From Prunella strophiata (taxonomy: Eukaryota > Chordata > Aves > Passeriformes > Prunellidae), in contig JAZBQD010000021.1 in the NCBI GenBank assembly GCA_036583965.1, positions 20,303,620 to 20,367,619 of the forward strand: a stretch of DNA of 64,000 bases, in the 5' to 3' direction. The notes beneath the pieces are model-generated. The model ran no database searches. It saw only the letters and a program-made list of their open reading frames with translations, and was not told the origin of the DNA. Shown piece by piece: positions 1 through 11,524 of this stretch. Position 1 is the stretch's first letter. Every line of letters starts with the position of its first letter. The position numbers were made by a program, and so were the translations under genes.

Positions 1-500
1 GCAGCGCAGCCCCTCGGAGCCCCCAGCTGCACACACCGGAGCGCAGCCAGGCACGGGGAACTGGCACAAACGCCACTGGGGGATGCAGATGCCTTTTTTA
101 ATAAGGCAGCAATTTGCTTCTCACGGATTCCCTCGCCAGCCTTGCCGAGCTGGGACTAACGAGCCCGTTCCCATGCCGTGCCACTCCAAACACTCCAGTG
201 TTAGGCAAGCAGCAGCCGGCTCCGGGAGAGGATGGTGTGGGTCAGCTGATTCATCAAGCATTTTCTAACCTACTAATTAGCGTCACGTAACAACCTCAGG
301 GGATTACAGAAGGAGTTTGAAGCTCCAAGGCCAGCTCCTGCCAACCATATTCACACTGGCCCCCATCCACCACAGCACCTCCCTGGCTGGCCACGAGCCC
401 CCAGAATCAGCCCTGGGCACCAGGAGAGCCCTCGGAGCCCAGGAAGGTTGATAGGCACAGGCCAGCTTGGAGAGCTGGCAGGGTTTCTCCCTCCCTTATT

Positions 501-620
501 CCTCCAAGAGCATTCAGGGAATGAGATGGACACACAGGGAGAGAGATGGACAAAGAGGAAGGGACTGGAACACATAGGGAGGGATTTGGGCACCCAGGGA
601 GGGAGGAGGACCGCCAGGAG
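501..620. repeat. Degenerate 20-bp tandem repeat (about 6 units)
   Basis: Successive 20-base blocks at 501, 521, 541, 561, 581 and 601 share a pattern of purine-rich start, tgg, a cacaca-like core and a caggga end. The central four are the most alike. This is a decayed minisatellite in intronic DNA. Confidence 0.6.
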
Positions 621-1011
621 AGCAGGGCCCCCAGCACTGCTGGGGACCACCAGCTTTGACCCAGCCTTGCTCAGGCATTCCCAGCTCCCAGGGAGAGCTG
701 TCAGAGGCCAAAATTATCTCAGCGTGCTCCGAGATTTGTACTGAGCCCCAACTCTCCCTGCTGATGACTAAAGGCCTGGAAACCACAGCTGCACCTCAAG
801 CCAAGGCACTCAAGTGACAGGGTGACATCCAGCTACGGAAACCATCCGCAGCAGGAGCAGCGGGCACACGGAATTCTGTGCACCTCCCAGCTGCTCCCCA
901 GCAGCGTTCCCTGCCCCACTCTGCAGCCAGGGACCTGTTGGTGCAGCTCCATCCCGTCCCAGCCCCGGGCAGGTGGGGAGTGCCCGGCCCCACGCCGGCA
1001 GCCTGGTGCCG

Positions 1012-1044
1012 TTGAGTCAGCCGTGACTCAGCCGTGGCTCAGCG
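1012..1044 (+). promoter_or_regulatory. Three 11-bp-phased AP-1/NF-E2-like sites
   Basis: Three consecutive 11-bp units read ttgagtcagcc, gtgactcagcc and gtggctcagcg. Unit 1 contains TGAGTCA (1013-1019). Unit 2 contains GTGACTCAGC (1023-1032), an exact match to the NF-E2/antioxidant-response core RTGACNNNGC. Unit 3 differs from unit 2 by one base in that core. The 11-bp spacing would put bound bZIP dimers on the same face of the helix. Sequence match is seen; function is inferred. Confidence 0.45.
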
Positions 1045-1445
1045 CCGCAGCCACGGCACCGCTGCGCCAGCCGCCCGTGCCCACCTCTCCTGCCAGGTGC
1101 CTTCCCAGCAGGACTGTTCCCTTCTCCCTGCTGCTCGCTCTCTGCGTGTTTGTTAATACCACAATTATCCAGTGCTGCTGGGGTGGAAGCCCCCTCCCGG
1201 CGCGGCACACGGCCGGGGAGCCGCGGGCGGCCTTGCGCGCTGCTGGAGCTGCTGGGAGGAAAGCTGGCTGTGCTCGTCTGGCGGCTGCCAGGCAGCACGT
1301 AGGCTCTGGGCAGCGCCTGTGGATGTGGGGAGATGCCACATGAGGGAAGGAGAAGGAAGGAGGAGAAATCCGAGGCACAGAGATGCTGCTCCCACAGTGC
1401 TGGAGCTGTAACATGCACAGTCTGGAGGCTCACGGCTCGATGCCA

Positions 1446-1456
1446 TTTTTTTTTTT
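1446..1456 (+). repeat. Poly(T) tract
   Basis: A run of 11 T (poly(A) on the transcribed sense strand). No flanking duplicated body was recognised, so it is not called a retroelement tail. Confidence 0.8.
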
Positions 1457-1617
1457 CCTAAAGACAGTTTATTTAGTTAACTCTGAGGAACCCGAGAGCC
1501 AGAATTGTTGCTCTAGAAACCATTTTGAGAAAGATTATTTTAAAAGATTTAGCTCTGAACCAACTGTACCCAAACCATGGTCTCAGCACAGTGCTGGCCA
1601 GTAGTACCTCTGGGAAA

Positions 1618-1845
1618 CCACAGAATCTGGAATGGTTTAGGTGGGAAGGGACTTAAAGCTCATCTTGTCCCATCCCCTGCCATGGTGGGGGACATCTTCC
1701 ACTATCCCAGGGTGCTCCAAACCTTGTCCAACCTGGCGCTGGACACATCCAGGGATGGGGCAGCCACAGCTTCCCTGGGCACCCTGTGCCAGGGCCTGCC
1801 CACCCTCACAGGGAGGAATTCCTTCCCAGTATCCCATCTACACCC
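1618..1845 (-). mobile_element. CR1 3' end, antisense
   Basis: This starts with a degraded reverse tail (cagaatctggaatggttta), then aaagctcatcttgt, ccctgccatgg, cttccactatcccag and tccaacctgg, and ends near cttcccagtatccc. It is about 228 bp of the CR1 3' region with the 5' part missing. The copy is diverged: the usual gggcagggacacc is altered to gtgggggacatc. Confidence 0.9.
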
Positions 1846-2930
1846 CAACCATCCTGCAGCACCAGCTGCTGCCCCACACCTGCCTGGGCAGGTTGTGCTG
1901 CCCTTCCACAGGAGACAAACCCACCTCTGATGTTTCTCCCCCCAGATATGGAGCACCTACGTCAAGGCTGAGCCAGAGCCATGCGGGAAAAAAGCAACAC
2001 ACACCGTGCTAAGGAAAATGAGTCACTGCAACACATCAGGATGAGGATCCACACTATTGTTTAAACACTTGAAGAGGAGAAAAACACCCCACTAGAGGCA
2101 AGGAGAGAGCTCTGCTAGCTCCCACGTCCTTACAGCTGAATTCCACATGGCTGTGGAACATCCTGGCACACCCCCTCATGCACACACAGCAGCCCATGGA
2201 CACAGCCTGGGAAGCAGGACCACGTTACATAAACCACCCGGGGTCAGCCAGCAGCAATGGTGCAATCCCACTTCTCTGAGGGCTGGGAGCAAAGCTGAGG
2301 AGCAGAACAAGCAGCAGCAACCTCCCCCTCCTGCAGGAACACTGGGGTGGGTGCACAGCAGCCTTTGCTCCAGACAAAAGCCTGTCCTGTGGGTCACACC
2401 TGTGTCCTCAGCCAGGTGCCACTGATGGCACCAGCACAGACTTGGGGGGACCCCTCCACCCCCAGAACGTGCAGCTTCTGAGCACCACAAACCTGTCTGT
2501 ACCTGCCTCTACCTCGAGCCAGGCCAAGGACCACACAGGCTTGAAACACCCCACAGTTGCAATGGGGTGGTGCAAGAGCAGAGCAAGGTGCCAGCAAGTC
2601 TCTTCCTATCTCCACTAAGTCTTCTCCCATCTCCAGCATCTGATTCCTGCTGGAGTGAACAGGGAAGAGAAGCAGGCTCCTGCTAAGCACCAGTCTGACT
2701 GTGCACATTGGTCCCTGCTGGGATCTCCAACCCAGTGGCTGAGTCACTTCCTCCCAGTCCCCACCAAACAGGTTGTTGAGACTTGCCTGCACCTCCCATA
2801 CACCTTCCCAGAGTTTGTGAGAGCCCAGTTTGTCTTTAAATGGGTCTGTGAGTGCCATGACCCCCTCTGGATCTCCTCTGGGAGCTGGGCTGCTGCTGCC
2901 CCTCAGCTCACCCACTTCCCCAGGAAGGAT

Positions 2931-2970
2931 GAGCTCTGCAGAGGAAGGGGAAGAGCTCTGCAGAGGAAGG
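2931..2970 (+). repeat. 18-bp direct repeat, period 22
   Basis: gagctctgcagaggaagg occurs at 2931-2948 and again exactly at 2953-2970. Just downstream, GTCACGTGGC at 2993-3002 is a palindromic E-box core resembling MiT/TFE sites with one mismatch; that reading is speculative. Confidence 0.7.
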
Positions 2971-4331
2971 AGAGGACGTGTCTGAGATAAGAGTCACGTG
3001 GCTGTGAAAGCACAGGGGTAACGGGGGAGCCCCTGAGCAGGGGGGTCCCGTGGGCTGCTGCTCCCACCCAGCAGCCACAGCCTCTCCCAGCAGCTCTCTC
3101 TGCTCTCCTCTGCATTTGGTTCTCCTTCTTGCTGCTGCCAGTGCAAACATTCCCAACATCTCTGCAGCCAGAGAGAGACTGGAGCCCTGGGAAAAGCAGA
3201 TCCCTGTCGTGACATTCCAGCTGTCAGGAGGGTCAGACAGCCCTGCAGCGAGTTTGGGCTTCAGCTCTCAACCCAGCATGGAATGTGGCACAAACACCCT
3301 TGACAAAGAGCAGCTCCAGCTCTGGTCCATCAGCTCTGCCTGGCCCCAGCCCCCCCTGCAAAGGTGACACCCCAGCAACCCAAAACCTTGCAAATGGCCA
3401 ACACATTTAAGAGAATTAATGAACATCTGGAAATTCCCCTGTCCCCCCAGACAGGGAGTTCAGGAACACAAACCCATGGAGACACTGAGCCACCTCAGGA
3501 CTCGTCACCACCACATGTCCTGCCCATGGAGCAGCCCTCACTGCTGCAGTGGCACTCCTGGCCCTTCCAGGTCTGTCCTCTGACTCCTGAACCAGAGGAG
3601 ACACATCCCACATCAGGCCACCTCCCAGGCTCACCACACAGCATCACCAAATACAGCCCTCGTACCATTTTCAAGCACATTCCCAACTTTTAGCTCATTT
3701 TATCTCTTTACACAACCACTGAGCTTTACCTGGCCACAACTATTTCCAAATGCACATTTCTTAGGAATGTACAGGAAGGACCCACACAAACCTCTGCCCA
3801 GAAATCCACTGCTCAGCTCCTTACAACCAAACAATACCATTTTCTCCCTGCCAAAGCTTTGTGACAGCTCTTCCCAACTGCTAACAAATCCAACAGGAGC
3901 CTCATGCACCAGCCACTCTTCTGCTATGAGACTGACCTGCTTGACCAGATTCTACTTGCTGATTTTCTTTTGAAGACTACTCAGCTTTATTCCTTTATTT
4001 TCCAAGTTCTCACAAGCAGGCCCTGCTCCATGCCTTGTCCTAGCCACAGTTCCTGACCTAGGATAGCCAGAAACAAGGAGAACAGACAAAAGCTGAAGGA
4101 AGGGGGTGTCTCCTCACACAGTCATGGCTTTGTCCACCTACAAACATCACTAAGAATGGATGTGCACATGTGGAGCAGAGCAGCCCCTTGTCCACATGCC
4201 TCTTCCTTCCATTAAAAAATACAGGGAATTTGATGCAACACTTCCACATGGATGGGCTGCACTCTGGATCCTGTGTGCTCCCACCAGCCCCAGCAGCCAG
4301 GGCTGGAGGGTGGCATGTGGTATTTCTGTAC

Positions 4332-4470
4332 CTGTATCTGAGTCTTTTTGATCTCCATTTGTTCCGACAGTGAAAGGCAACTTGCGTTTGGTCGCTCGCT
4401 CTTTCACCTCTTTGCCGCCATCGCTCCGGTCCAACTTTGGAGTCTTGGTTAGAGAAACTTTATCTTTATC
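4332..4470 (-). CDS. ANKRD11: ANKRD11 second coding exon (codons 30-75 plus first base of codon 76)
   Basis: This internal coding exon encodes DKDKVSLTKTPKLDRSDGG, followed by a lysine/arginine-rich stretch ending KRKLPF, then acidic/polar residues ending QKDSDT. This is the basic region that precedes the ankyrin repeats in ANKRD11; KRK looks like part of a nuclear localisation signal (inference). The acceptor is a pyrimidine-rich tract ending ctttccag just before GATAAAGAT at 4470. The donor is acag followed by gtacag, with exon end at 4332. The length of 139 bases is 46 codons plus one G, so the next exon must supply two bases; a glutamate codon is expected from the family. That exon (basic segment, then ankyrin repeats) is not found between 4331 and 1, so the protein is incomplete here. 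Differences from the mammalian protein that I recall are conservative. The gene is interrupted only by the window edge; no frameshift or stop is seen. Confidence 0.95.
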
Positions 4471-6129
4471 CTGGAAAGAAAAGAGACCAAGATCAACAAG
4501 AGCCTTCTCCACACTGTGCTCACCTGATTCCCCAAATCCTGCACAGGCCTCATAGAACATCCCTTCCCTTTCTGCTGTGGATTTCCAGTATCAGCACTTG
4601 CCAAAGCAGCTTCCACCAAGATATAAAGCTCTACCACCCCCAGACAAGAGCCAGGCCAATCAAGGCTGCTGTGTGGGGCCAAATTCCAACCAATTCTTGT
4701 GAAAAACAAATCCAACACTCAGTGTGAGGCTGAGGATGCACACGGCTGCAGGCACAGAGGGAAGGTAGGCTGGGATGGGGGAATCTGAGGATTTCCAAAT
4801 GCAACCACACCACAAGAAAGACCCATTCCTGCTTTGTGTAAGTCCTGCTTGTTTGGGCTGGTTTGGATTTTAATGTGAAGCAGAAATGCTGTGAACTGTT
4901 CAAAAGCAGGGAGAGATTTTTGAATGAACACCCCAAGCCAAAGTTACAGCTACTGAGACAGGTGAGATTTTTCACATGACCAGGGAGAGCTGCTTCCCAG
5001 CTCAAACTCCAGGAGTCCAGCGTGCCGGGAATGCACAGCCCCAGGTCATGCCCTGTGCTTTTTGTATGTGAGGAACAGGATTATTTTAAGTGAGCAGTTC
5101 TGGACTGAGCACTGTGCCCCTGCTTGAACAACAAGGGCAGCACAAGAGGCTTTGTCACAGATCTGGTTTCAACAACCCAGTAAAACCCAGACTCTGCACT
5201 TTAGAGGCAGAGCGAGATTAAACACAAGAACCTCAGCACACGAAATCATGCCAGAGCGTGGCTGGAAGCTCAGACAAGCCAACCTAGGAGCATTCCCTTG
5301 TTTAGAGAGGCACAGTCCTGCTGCCTGGCCCTGGCAGCTCCCTGGCAGGCGGCCCCAGTGCCAGCAGTCACAGGACCATGGTGTCACTGTCACCGTGTGC
5401 GTGTCACCTTCCTCTTTCCGTGTCAGTCTGGAGCCCACAGCTCACCACAGAGGAAGGAGAAGCCCCTGAGCCTGCCCAGGGGATGTGTTTGCAGTCCCTG
5501 CTCCACAGGCAGCAGCGTGACAGCCCCGGGGCCGCTCCAGCGGGGATGAAGGAAATGGGCTGGGGAATCCCTTTTTTGGTAAAGCAAGAGAAACAAACCT
5601 GCCTGACTGGGCTCTGTGGTGGGAGGCAGCCAAGGCACGCTCGGAGCCCCAGCAAGGGCAGCCCTGCTGGAGAGCAGCTGCCAAGCACGGCCCTGCAGCG
5701 ACGGGACAGAGCCCCCACAGCCAAAATAAACACTGCAGCATTTCCTCTAAACCCTCCAGATTGAAAAGCTTTTGCTTTTTATGCTTTCTGAGGTGAACAA
5801 AAATAGTTCGGACTAAAAAGTGATGCCACTTCTACTGCTCTGAGGTGGCAGTGAGGGCAGAGAGCTTCCACCACCTGCCAGGAATGTCATGTTGTGAGCA
5901 GGTACCCTGGTCTGTCCTAGTTCTATGATTCTATGAAATATTTTATCAAAGGAATAAAATAAAACGTGTATATTGCCTGAAAAAAAAAGCCACCAAATAA
6001 ATAATGCACCTTTTTCCACAGTGGCCATTCAGAGTCTGAACTTTTCCTTATATCCACCTGAATAAAAGGCATCTCTGAACACTTCAGACAGGAGTCTGTG
6101 AGGCTCCTCCAGGGTGAAGCAGTCAGGGC

Positions 6130-6182
6130 ACCAAGGCTGTCAGAGTTCAAGAAGCATCTCAATGATGCTCTTAGACATACAG
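6130..6182 (+). mobile_element. CR1 fragment (gagttcaagaag class)
   Basis: The segment ccaaggctgtcagagttcaagaagcatctcaatgatgctcttagaca corresponds to the conserved stretch 'gctgtcagagttcaagaag...gctctcaga' of a CR1 subfamily also seen at 47530-47785. It is cut off before the 3' tail. It is short and diverged, so certainty is moderate. Confidence 0.5.
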
Positions 6183-6282
6183 GTAGGTTTTTCTGCTGGA
6201 TTAATGCTGCCTGGGATCTCCCTGCACTCAGGAGGGAGAAAAAGGGCAGGACAAGTGAAAATACAGCTCATTCTAAAAGTCT

Positions 6283-6540
6283 GAATCACAGAATTGTTTG
6301 GGTTGGAAGGGACCACAAAGCTCATCTTGTTCCAAGCCCCTGCCATGGGCAGGGACACCTTCCACTAGCCCAGGTTGTTCCAAGCCCTGTCCAGCCTGGC
6401 CTTGGACACTTCCAGTGATCCAGGGGCAGCCACAGCTGCTCTGAGGCACCTGTGCCAGGGCTCACCATCCTCACAGGGAAGGATTTCTTCCCAATATCCC
6501 ATCTAAACCTGCCCTCTGTCAGTTTAAAGCCACGTTGCTA
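6283..6540 (-). mobile_element. CR1 3' end, antisense
   Basis: The reverse tail (gaatcacagaattg) is followed by tttgggttggaagggacc, tgccatgggcagggacacc, the ggccttggacacttcca block and cttcccaatatcccatct, ending around cagtttaaagccacg. It is well preserved over about 258 bp. Confidence 0.95.
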
Positions 6541-7091
6541 AAATCTCCCTGTGGGAGGAGAAACAGAGCAGAGGAACCATGAAGAAACCCTGCTGAGAGC
6601 AGAGGTGAGCCCAGCATGGCCCTGGCAGTGTCCATGTGAATCCTGGTGCTGGGCAGGCTCGGGCAGAGCTCCCTTTGCATCCACCCCAAGGCTGGGACCT
6701 GCTGCTCCAGTCAGCTCAGCACAATTCAGCACCAGGCAGCCAAGGCAGCACCGGCACCGCTTTGAAGATTAATTCCTCCAGTAGCACAGTGATAACCTTT
6801 CCTACTAATTGGAGCAAGGAAGATCCAGACTTTGCTCCCCCCTGGAAAGCAGAGACCTGCTGGGGATGCCTGCAGCAGAGGGTGGATCATCAAGGCAGTT
6901 GGAGAGTCCAACTCCTGAAAGTTTTGGTTTTCTTATTTTAAGCTTTACTTCCCTAATTATTTCCAATTCTGTAATGAAGAATGTCGTCCTTTACTCGAGT
7001 AAAACCTGGTTTCATTTTTAGGCCTTCTCATGTTTAAAGTAAGCTCAGGACTCACTGGAATCAGGTTTCACAAATGGAACAAATCCAAATT

Positions 7092-7228
7092 AGAATCATG
7101 AAATCCTGGAATGGTTTGGCTTGGAAGAGACCTCAAAGCTTATCTCATCCCAACCCTTTTTGCCATGGGCAGGGACACCTTCCACTAAATCAGGCTGCTC
7201 AGAGCCCCATCCAGCCTGGCCTTGACAT
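7092..7228 (-). mobile_element. CR1 3' end, antisense, truncated
   Basis: The sequence agaatcatgaaatcctgga, tggtttggcttggaagagacc and tgccatgggcagggacacc is followed by a break after cagcctggccttgaca. It holds only about the last 137 bp of a CR1. Confidence 0.93.
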
Positions 7229-7740
7229 TGCAGAGAAATGTGTATGAACAGCCCTGTGTAAGAGCTGGGGCTCTCCCAGGCCAGGCCAGGAGTTTGGGGA
7301 TGGGGAAGAGTCTAGAGCTCAGCAGCAGCAGCAAGTTCCCCTTTGCAGGTGTTAATAAAAGCTGCTTTGGCAAAGGGCAGTCAGCAGCTGTGAGTGCAGA
7401 AAAAATCCCCTCCTGCCACATTACACTTGCAGTAGAGTTACAGTATGAGTAACAACCCACCTTGAGCTACTCTTGCAAAAGTGAAAAGATGCATCACCAG
7501 CTGCTCTCAGCTGCTGCGGTTGGAGCTCAAAGCCACCAGGAACTGGCCCCAGCAGCCACCCAGAGTGAGATGCTGCAGGGTGGGGATGGAAGGGCTTCTC
7601 CCATCAGCACCACAGACCCTGATACCAATCTGCTCGGGGCACTTGTGACACACAAACTGGCCAAAGGCCAGTCCTCAGAGCAAAAACAATCCTGTGGGGT
7701 TTTTTGATGCAGATTTCTGCAAGACAGAGCCATTGAGATG

Positions 7741-7826
7741 AGGCTCTGAGCAATCTGACCTAGTGGAAGGGATGAGATGAGCTTTAAGGTCCCTTCCAAC
7801 CCAAACCAGCCCATGATTCTATGATT
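7741..7826 (+). mobile_element. CR1 3' terminus, sense
   Basis: The element ends in gatgagctttaaggtcc, cttccaacccaaaccag and a perfect ttctatgatt tail. The region that should hold the 'ccctgcccatggcaggg' block is deleted, so this is a short internally deleted copy. Confidence 0.9.
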
Positions 7827-9380
7827 ACAAAGCTATGCAAAGAAATCTGTATTTCCAGCCCCGTCACCCTGCTCAGACAGAGCCTGACTCGCAGCCCAGT
7901 GCTTATGCAGAGACTTGCACTGCCAGCCATGGAAATCCCCAAAGCCCTTTGTTCTCCAAAACCAGCTCCAAGCATTTCAGGTTGTGATGTCAGTAAAAAT
8001 TAGGCAGCAATCAACAAAACCAGCACTGGGAGGAGAAGCCCAGGAGGGCTCCAAGGCTGGTGCCCCGGGCCATGCCCCACGTCAGACTCCTGCTGTGGGC
8101 AAACAACCCACGCTGCAAAAAGCAAATGCTGCCACAGAGGGACTTTCCCTGCACCACTGGGTCTGTCCTGGCTCTGCCATCGAGGGCAGAAGGTTCCCAC
8201 CCTGTATTACAAAAAGGAATGGACTCGGTTTTACCCAGAAAGCAACTAGTTGTGGTGAAAACCAAACAATTCCCCAAATTTGGGCCCCTCGTAGCCTTCC
8301 CAAGGCCAGAGCACAACACATGCACACACACAAAATTCCAGAAAGTCTGAATTTGTGTTGTTATCAATGCTGCAATAAAACATGTGGAGCATGGAGGTGA
8401 CTGGAGCTGAAGCCCCATTCCTGTGAGCCTCAGGCACCAAACTTTGTAAGAAATATGACCCAGTGATGAGCAGGGGCTGATTAACTTCACTGAAATGTCA
8501 TCTCTTCAGTCACCCAGATTCCCCTGCAGGTTTCACACCCATGGTGGGTGACTCTGTGCTGGACACAGAGCCCAGCACTCACTCATCCAGTCTGGAAAGC
8601 CCTGACAGCACAACAGATTCATGAAGAACCAAAAAACAAGGACCATGTTCCCTTTTCTGGAAAGGGGAGAAGGGGAAGGAGAAAAACCTCAAGTTGTTTT
8701 AACCTCTGCCAGCTCCTACAAGCAAAAACCAGGCTAAGTGCTGTTCTGCTTGGTGCTCACTGCTGCAAAAATGCACTTTTGACTATGCAAGAGGGAGCAT
8801 TTCCCCATAAAGAGGCAAAGGCTGTGCTGAGCACACAGTGTAACCACGCAGCCAGGCCAGGCCCATCAGGAAATGCTTCTGACAACTGATATAACCCTTG
8901 CTGTGGTGCTCTGCTCTGCCTCAGCCATGAGTAATCTCCTCCTGTTACAGGGATCTGTGGATCTAGACCAGAAAGGAGAATTATTCATATATGGCATGCA
9001 GATTTTTACAAAAGCCTCCAGGCTGAAGGGAGCAGGAGGAGCCCAGGGGCTGCCAGTGCCCGCCCTGGGCAAGCTTGTGCAGCCTTATAAGGGCTCCACT
9101 AACCCTGGGAGAAACAGCTCCTCATCCAGCAGCACGGAGCATCCAACGCCCTCAGACACGCTCTTTAATGCACTTCACTCTCAGGGCTGCATCCCACGAG
9201 TTCCTAAGAGCCTCCTGTAGAGGGGCAGGGAGCAGAGTGCCAGGAGTTCCCTCCTAGAGCTCTGCTACTGACAGGCAGCAGCTCACAGCCTCTGCTCAGA
9301 GCAGGAGCCCTCTGGAGCAGGGCAGCTCCCCTGGGAGCCTGCTTTGTGATGGAGCATGGAACCCAGGTGCAAAAGCTGGT

Positions 9381-9636
9381 GATCACAGAATCCTGGAATG
9401 GGCTGGGTAGGAAGGGACCTCAAAACTCATCTGGTTCCACCCCCTGCCATGGGCAGGGACATCTTCCACTAGCCCAGGTTGCTCCAAGCCCCCTCCAACC
9501 TGGCCTTGGGCACTTCCAGGGATCCAGGGGCAGCCACAGCTGCTCTGGGCCTCAGCACCCTCACAGGGAAGAATTTCTTGCCAATATCCCATCGAAACCT
9601 CTCCTCCTTCAGCTCAAGGCCAGCCCCCTTGTCCCC
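9381..9636 (-). mobile_element. CR1 3' end, antisense
   Basis: gatcacagaatcctggaatg opens a nearly complete 256-bp 3' segment with the tgccatgggcagggacatc block, the ggccttgggcacttcca block and ttcttgccaatatcccat, ending in ccccttgtcccc. It is one of the best preserved copies in the window. Confidence 0.95.
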
Positions 9637-10179
9637 TGTGGTACTCAGCCCACTGCAGCACCAGGACCCCCCTCCATCTGCCAGAGCTGCAGAGCCCAGG
9701 CATGTAAAGCCTGTTTAATGCTAAATCAACTATCGATACCAAGGTCCCATTAAGAGGAGAACACTTGGTTGGCATCACTTTGCCATGCTCTCCCTGTGCC
9801 TGACCCGGGCTCTGCCCTCCCTCTCCAGGCTCACAGGGAAGCTGTGCCAAGGCCCAGCTCGGGCCTTTGAACGTGTTGACAAAGGCAAGATAAATGCAAG
9901 GCAGCGGTTGCTGACAGGCAGGTACAACAGCGTCTGCAGGGAGGAGGCCAAAGTGCTTTTCCCCTGAGTCACTGCTCCAGCTCAGCTGCAGAATTAACCA
10001 GAAACAGGGCAAAAGGCACTCAGGCTGGAGCTCAGCTCAGCCCCTGGAAGACAAGAGCCTGTGAGCATCTCCCCTTTGGAAAAGCCAGAACTGCAGGAGC
10101 AGAACTGTGCCTGTCCCCTGTCAGTGGCACTGTGAATGGGAGGCAGGAATTGTGTCCTAGTTACTGAGCCAGCAGGAGA

Positions 10180-10400
10180 TAACTCTGCTTCCCGGCGTGC
10201 CCCGCGCCGCTCGCCAAACCTGCTCTGTAAATAACACACAGCCTCTAAGCTGCCTGAGTGGATGGAATAAAATGGGAGCTGATTCATATTCCAACTGATC
10301 CTCTCCCTCCCCGAGCACCTGCGCCAGCATTAAGCTTCTTACCCGGAGCAGACCGAGCCTGTATTTACATATCCTGCACTGTTGGGCACAGTCTCCTTTG
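10180..10400. promoter_or_regulatory. Candidate conserved non-coding element
   Basis: This repeat-free segment in the ANKRD11 intron has retained CpGs (ccggcgtgccccgcgccgctcg) next to AT-rich motifs (ctgtaaataacacac, gaataaaatggg, cagcattaagcttc). The contrast with the CpG-poor surroundings suggests constraint. Without alignment it remains a guess. Confidence 0.3.
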
Positions 10401-11524
10401 CCAGGGTAAATGCTGGCATCTCCCCGGTGCTGCTGGGCAGCTGCTCCCCCTCCAGCATCCCTAATCCCAGATTTTTTCCCCTCCTAGAAGCCCCACAGCA
10501 CTCCTGCACCAACCTGCACTTGCAGTGACACAGAAAGGGGAATGTGGCAGATGCCACACCAAGGTGCTCCGTAACCAAATCCTGCCTGGGATTTTCCTGG
10601 TGGTTAATTTGTATTTTTCTCATTTTGTCAGTAATATGAGCTCAGTCATACAAGGAGTTACTGCCATCACTGGGGTGGGACTGCAGGGGAAGTGACGGAG
10701 CTGGGGCTCACCATGCCCAGCTTCAGCTCCCGGGCCTGGCAGAAACTCCCAGGGGAATGCTGAGAAACTGGAGCAAGGAGATGAAAGGGAAGTGGATGAG
10801 ATTTGTTCCTTAGCAGAATTCAGGAGATGTAGGTTTTCATGTTTATTTAAAGGTAACATTTGCACAGTTTTCTACACAGCTATTGACTGGAAATGACTGA
10901 TACTGAGAAGGGGGAAAAAAGCTGAGTGAGAGCAGACTGGGCTCATGCCTGGAGCAAAATGGGATGAAGGGGAGAAGTGTGAAGGTATTAATCCTTAAAC
11001 TCAGATTTCATCTCAGTAGTTTCACCTAAGCCAAGCCAAAAACCAGACAACACCTCAAACCAACTCTCAGAAGCAGCAATTTCAGCAGAGCAACTCCCAG
11101 GCTGAGCCTGGTCCAGTGGTGCTGCTGGGGAAAGCCAGAGCAGCCGTGCTGACAAGGACCTGGATTTCCACCCAGCTCCTCCCTCACCCAGCACACACTT
11201 GCACCATCACCACATCACTCAGGTCTCCACAGCTTGGTGCAGAAACCCCTAAAAACACACATAACTTGAAAAAGATAATCTTCCAAAGTAGCCCCTGTTG
11301 CTCAGCTGACTCGGGTCCAGGTGAGCACAGCACTTCTCAGGAAGGATTGCAACCACAGGAAACAAACCCAACCCCATCAGCTGGCACAGCACCAGCACAC
11401 CAATGTAAATCCCCTGGTAAGAGCCCAGGCAACCTCCTGCCATGTCAAACAATGCCATGGCTTCACAGCTCCAGGCTCAAAGAGCAGCACCCCCAAAGCA
11501 GGGCAGGTGGCCCAAAGACCTTAC

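Larger units (their letters stand above)
1..4331 (-). other. ANKRD11: ANKRD11 intron downstream of the 139-bp exon (partial)
   Basis: This intron runs from the donor at 4331 to the window edge without reaching the next exon. It holds a degenerate 20-bp tandem repeat (501-620), an 11-bp-phased triple AP-1/NF-E2-like array (1012-1044), one antisense CR1 end (1618-1845) and an 18-bp direct repeat (2931-2970). I looked on the minus strand for codons for the basic segment that should follow DSDT and for ankyrin repeats, and saw none. From 1850 to 2930 and from 3010 to 4330 I see only unremarkable intronic DNA. Confidence 0.8.
4471..11524 (-). other. ANKRD11: ANKRD11 intron between the first two coding exons (7,054 bp)
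   Basis: This is a phase-0 intron with donor gtaagg at 11524 and acceptor tttccag at 4471. It contains CR1 pieces at 6130-6182, 6283-6540, 7092-7228, 7741-7826 and 9381-9636, and a repeat-free segment at 10180-10400 that may be regulatory. A stray tail-like ttctatgattctatga near 5920 resembles a CR1 terminus without a convincing body. I see nothing definable in 4475-5900, 7830-9380 and 10400-11520. Confidence 0.85.

Noticed and set aside
4150..4560. Full 136-codon minus-strand open frame as the coding unit
   Set aside because: Only 4332-4470 is exon; the codons on either side lie beyond clear gt/ag splice sites and do not resemble ANKRD11.
5910..5936. CR1-like tail ttctatgattctatga near 5920
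   Set aside because: No adjacent CR1 body could be recognised, so it is not listed as an element.
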